Part shown: one piece after another, positions 14,760 through 16,363 of the stretch | How positions within the stretch are numbered: position 1 is the first letter of the stretch | How the letters are laid out: every line of letters begins with the position of its first letter | DNA from: Crocinitomicaceae bacterium | Lineage (GTDB): Bacteria > Bacteroidota > Bacteroidia > Flavobacteriales_D > Crocinitomicaceae | Assembly: GCA_002696025.1 (NCBI GenBank) | Contig: NZQU01000012.1 | Location: forward strand, 1 to 16,363 | DNA: 16,363 nucleotides | Direction of reading: 5' to 3' | The notes under the pieces: generated by a model | What the model was told of the DNA's origin: nothing | Databases searched by the model: none | What the model saw: only the letters and a program-made list of their open reading frames with translations | Position numbers and translations under genes: made by a program

Positions 14760-16193
14760 ATGGGTATTAATCGTCATGATCGCGTTTGGGAAAGTTGTCT
14801 AGAGATTATCAAAGACAATATTCCTCTTCAGGCTTTTAAAACATGGTTCGCCCCTATTATCCCAGTTAAACTTGACAAGAACGTATTAACCATTCAGGTG
14901 CCTTCTCATTTTTTCTATGAATGGCTTGAAGAAAATTACATTGTATTAATTAAAAAAGTAATTAAAAAGCAACTAGGAGCAGACGGACTTTTGGAATATA
15001 GTATTGTTATGGAAAATAATTTAACAAGATCTACTCCATACACTGTTAAGCTTCCTGCGCTTGGTTCCAATTCTATTAGAAACAACCCTAAGAATGTGCC
15101 ATTAGCTGTTACTGAGAAACAAATCAGAAACCCTTTTATCATTCCTGGTTTAAAGAAGATAAACATAGAGTCAAATTTAAATCCAGCTTACAATTTCGAT
15201 AATTTTGTTGAAGGTGATTGTAACAGACTTGCAAGAGCATCTGGATTTGCCGTTTCAAACAAACCTGGAGGAACTGCTTTTAATCCACTATTAATATATG
15301 GAGGAGTAGGATTGGGCAAAACTCATCTTGCAAATGCTATTGGACTTGCCATTAAAGATCAATTTTCAAGTAAAACTGTTTTGTATGTTCAATCTGAAAA
15401 ATTTGCACATCAATTCATCGATGCTATTAAAAATCAATCTATAAATGATTTTATTCATTTTTATCAAATGGTTGATGTCCTTATAATTGATGATGTTCAA
15501 TTCTTTTCAGGAAAAGAAAAAACCCAAGATGTGTTTTTCAGCATCTTTAATCACCTTCATCAGAATGGTAAGCAAATCATTTTAACATCTGATAAGGCTC
15601 CTGTCGAAATGCAAGGAATGGAACAGCGACTTTTATCTAGATTTAAATGGGGTCTTTCAGCAGATTTATCTGCACCTGCTCTTGAAACCAGAATTGCCAT
15701 TCTTAATAAAAAGATTTATGGCAACGGAATTGAATTGTCTAATGAAATTGTTGAGTACTTAGCCTATTCAATTAACACCAATATGCGAGAAATGGAAGGA
15801 GCTCTTAACACGCTACTTGCCCAAGCCTCTCTTAACAAAAGAGCCATCACAATGGACCTTGCTAGACAAATGGTGGACAAATTTGTAAAAAATACAGCTC
15901 GGGAAGTTTCAATTGAATACATTCAAAAAGTGGTCTGTGATTATTTCGATCTTCCTATTGAAATGCTTAAATCAAAAACAAGAAAACGTGAAGTTGTTCA
16001 GGCAAGACAAATATCTATGTACTTCTCTAAAAAAATGACCAAGTCATCTTTAGCTAATATTGGAGCACATTGTGGAGGAAAAGACCACGCAACAGTTTTA
16101 CATGCATGCAGAACAGTTGTAAATCTATCTGAAACCGACAAACGATTCCGACTATATCTAGACGAATTAGAAAAAAAATTATCAATACAGTAA
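14760..16193 (+). CDS. dnaA: Chromosomal replication initiator protein DnaA
   Basis: The AAA+ ATPase that binds the replication origin, opens it and recruits the helicase; it also acts as a transcription regulator. The 477 residues contain all domains: N-terminal domain I (RVWESCLEIIKDNIPLQAF, then FYEWLEENY), a short linker, and the AAA+ module from about 140 with NFVEGDCNRLARASG, Walker A GGVGLGKTH (Lys187), Walker B LIIDDVQFF (Asp244, Asp245), and EQRLLSRFKWG with the sensor/arginine-finger region. The DNA-binding domain IV ends with SLANIGAHCGGKDHATVLHA (439-449 for GGKDHATVLHA), where Lys replaces the Arg common in E. coli-type GGRDH and Ala replaces Thr after His, both of which I recall from Bacteroidota. 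Sequence is close to Flavobacteria DnaA. It precedes an SPFH gene by 21 bp. Confidence 0.98.
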   Translation: MGINRHDRVWESCLEIIKDNIPLQAFKTWFAPIIPVKLDKNVLTIQVPSHFFYEWLEENYIVLIKKVIKKQLGADGLLEYSIVMENNLTRSTPYTVKLPALGSNSIRNNPKNVPLAVTEKQIRNPFIIPGLKKINIESNLNPAYNFDNFVEGDCNRLARASGFAVSNKPGGTAFNPLLIYGGVGLGKTHLANAIGLAIKDQFSSKTVLYVQSEKFAHQFIDAIKNQSINDFIHFYQMVDVLIIDDVQFFSGKEKTQDVFFSIFNHLHQNGKQIILTSDKAPVEMQGMEQRLLSRFKWGLSADLSAPALETRIAILNKKIYGNGIELSNEIVEYLAYSINTNMREMEGALNTLLAQASLNKRAITMDLARQMVDKFVKNTAREVSIEYIQKVVCDYFDLPIEMLKSKTRKREVVQARQISMYFSKKMTKSSLANIGAHCGGKDHATVLHACRTVVNLSETDKRFRLYLDELEKKLSIQ

Positions 16194-16214
16194 TATTAAC
16201 ATTAACAAAAAAAC

Positions 16215-16361
16215 ATGGAAGCAGCACCAATATTTATAGGATTATTAGTAATTCTATTTTTTGCAATTATAATTGTAAGAGAAGCAACGGCAGTTATCAT
16301 CGAAAGACTTGGTAAGTATCATCGAACACTATATTCAGGAATTAATATTATTATTCCTTAA
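16215..16361 (+). pseudogene. SPFH/band-7 family membrane protein, start only, interrupted by a stop at the window edge
   Basis: From the ATG at 16215 the frame gives a short exposed N-terminus (MEAAP), a membrane segment (IFIGLLVILFFAIIIV), and then REATAVIIERLGKYHRTLYSGINIIIP, which is the classic opening of SPFH/prohibitin-like (stomatin, QmcA-like) proteins. Those normally continue with Phe/Leu-Ile-Asp. Here the next codon is TAA at 16359-16361, only two bases from the window end. One extra T (CCTTTAATA instead of CCTTAATA) would restore Pro-Leu-Ile, so a one-base deletion in the genome, or an error at a contig end, is more likely than a 48-residue gene. Members are membrane scaffolds in quality control. 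An A-rich leader with no Shine-Dalgarno precedes the start, 21 bp after dnaA. Confidence 0.75.
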
Positions 16362-16363
16362 TA

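Overview
The window is AT-rich (roughly one third G+C by eye), densely coding DNA from a member of the Bacteroidota, most likely Flavobacteriales. The evidence is the Flavobacteria-like DnaA, the Bacteroidota-type RecQ with its acidic C-terminal tail, a fused E1-alpha/E1-beta dehydrogenase, a UbiA-like membrane protein, an outer-membrane beta-barrel of the TonB-receptor type, the lack of clear Shine-Dalgarno sites, and several TAnnTTTG elements (the Bacteroidota -7 promoter box) just upstream of genes. It looks like ordinary chromosome. There is no tRNA, rRNA, insertion sequence, prophage or CRISPR array.

Layout. Positions 1-1203 (+) hold the C-terminal part of an outer-membrane beta-barrel protein. 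It converges on recQ (3419-1221, -, GTG start). Behind recQ lies a small conserved-looking gene of unknown function (3947-3588, -). A divergent intergenic region with a -7 box on each strand separates it from a rightward three-gene operon (4100-6936): a LysE-family exporter, a secreted protein made of about 18 MORN/YwqK-type repeats, and a SixA-like histidine phosphatase whose start overlaps the preceding stop. One base separates this operon from a leftward pair, a UbiA-like membrane protein (8267-7446) and a biotin carrier protein (7399-6938). Divergent from that pair is the fused 2-oxoacid dehydrogenase E1 gene (8413-10392, +), which overlaps the convergent rmuC gene (11747-10389, -) by four bases. 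Then come hutF and hutG (13211-11847 and 14019-13204, -), which overlap by eight bases, and a YbgC-like thioesterase (14441-14025, -); these three look like one transcription unit. A 318-bp AT-rich gap precedes dnaA (14760-16193, +), and 21 bp after dnaA an SPFH-family gene begins (16215-). That gene meets a stop codon five bases before the window ends; a one-base indel or contig-end error is likely.

Functional themes. HutF and HutG together convert formimidoylglutamate to glutamate via N-formylglutamate, the last two steps of five-step histidine catabolism; the earlier hut genes are not here. The E1 enzyme and the biotin carrier need partners (E2/E3; biotin carboxylase and carboxyltransferase) encoded elsewhere. 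RecQ, RmuC and DnaA are genome-maintenance proteins scattered among metabolic genes. I found no convincing novel defence or mobile system. The points most worth a second look are a pair of TTGTTAAYAA near-palindromes exactly 30 bp apart upstream of dnaA, two promoters that predict almost leaderless mRNAs, the MORN-repeat/SixA translationally coupled pair, the UbiA-like protein with a degraded first aspartate motif, and the broken SPFH reading frame.
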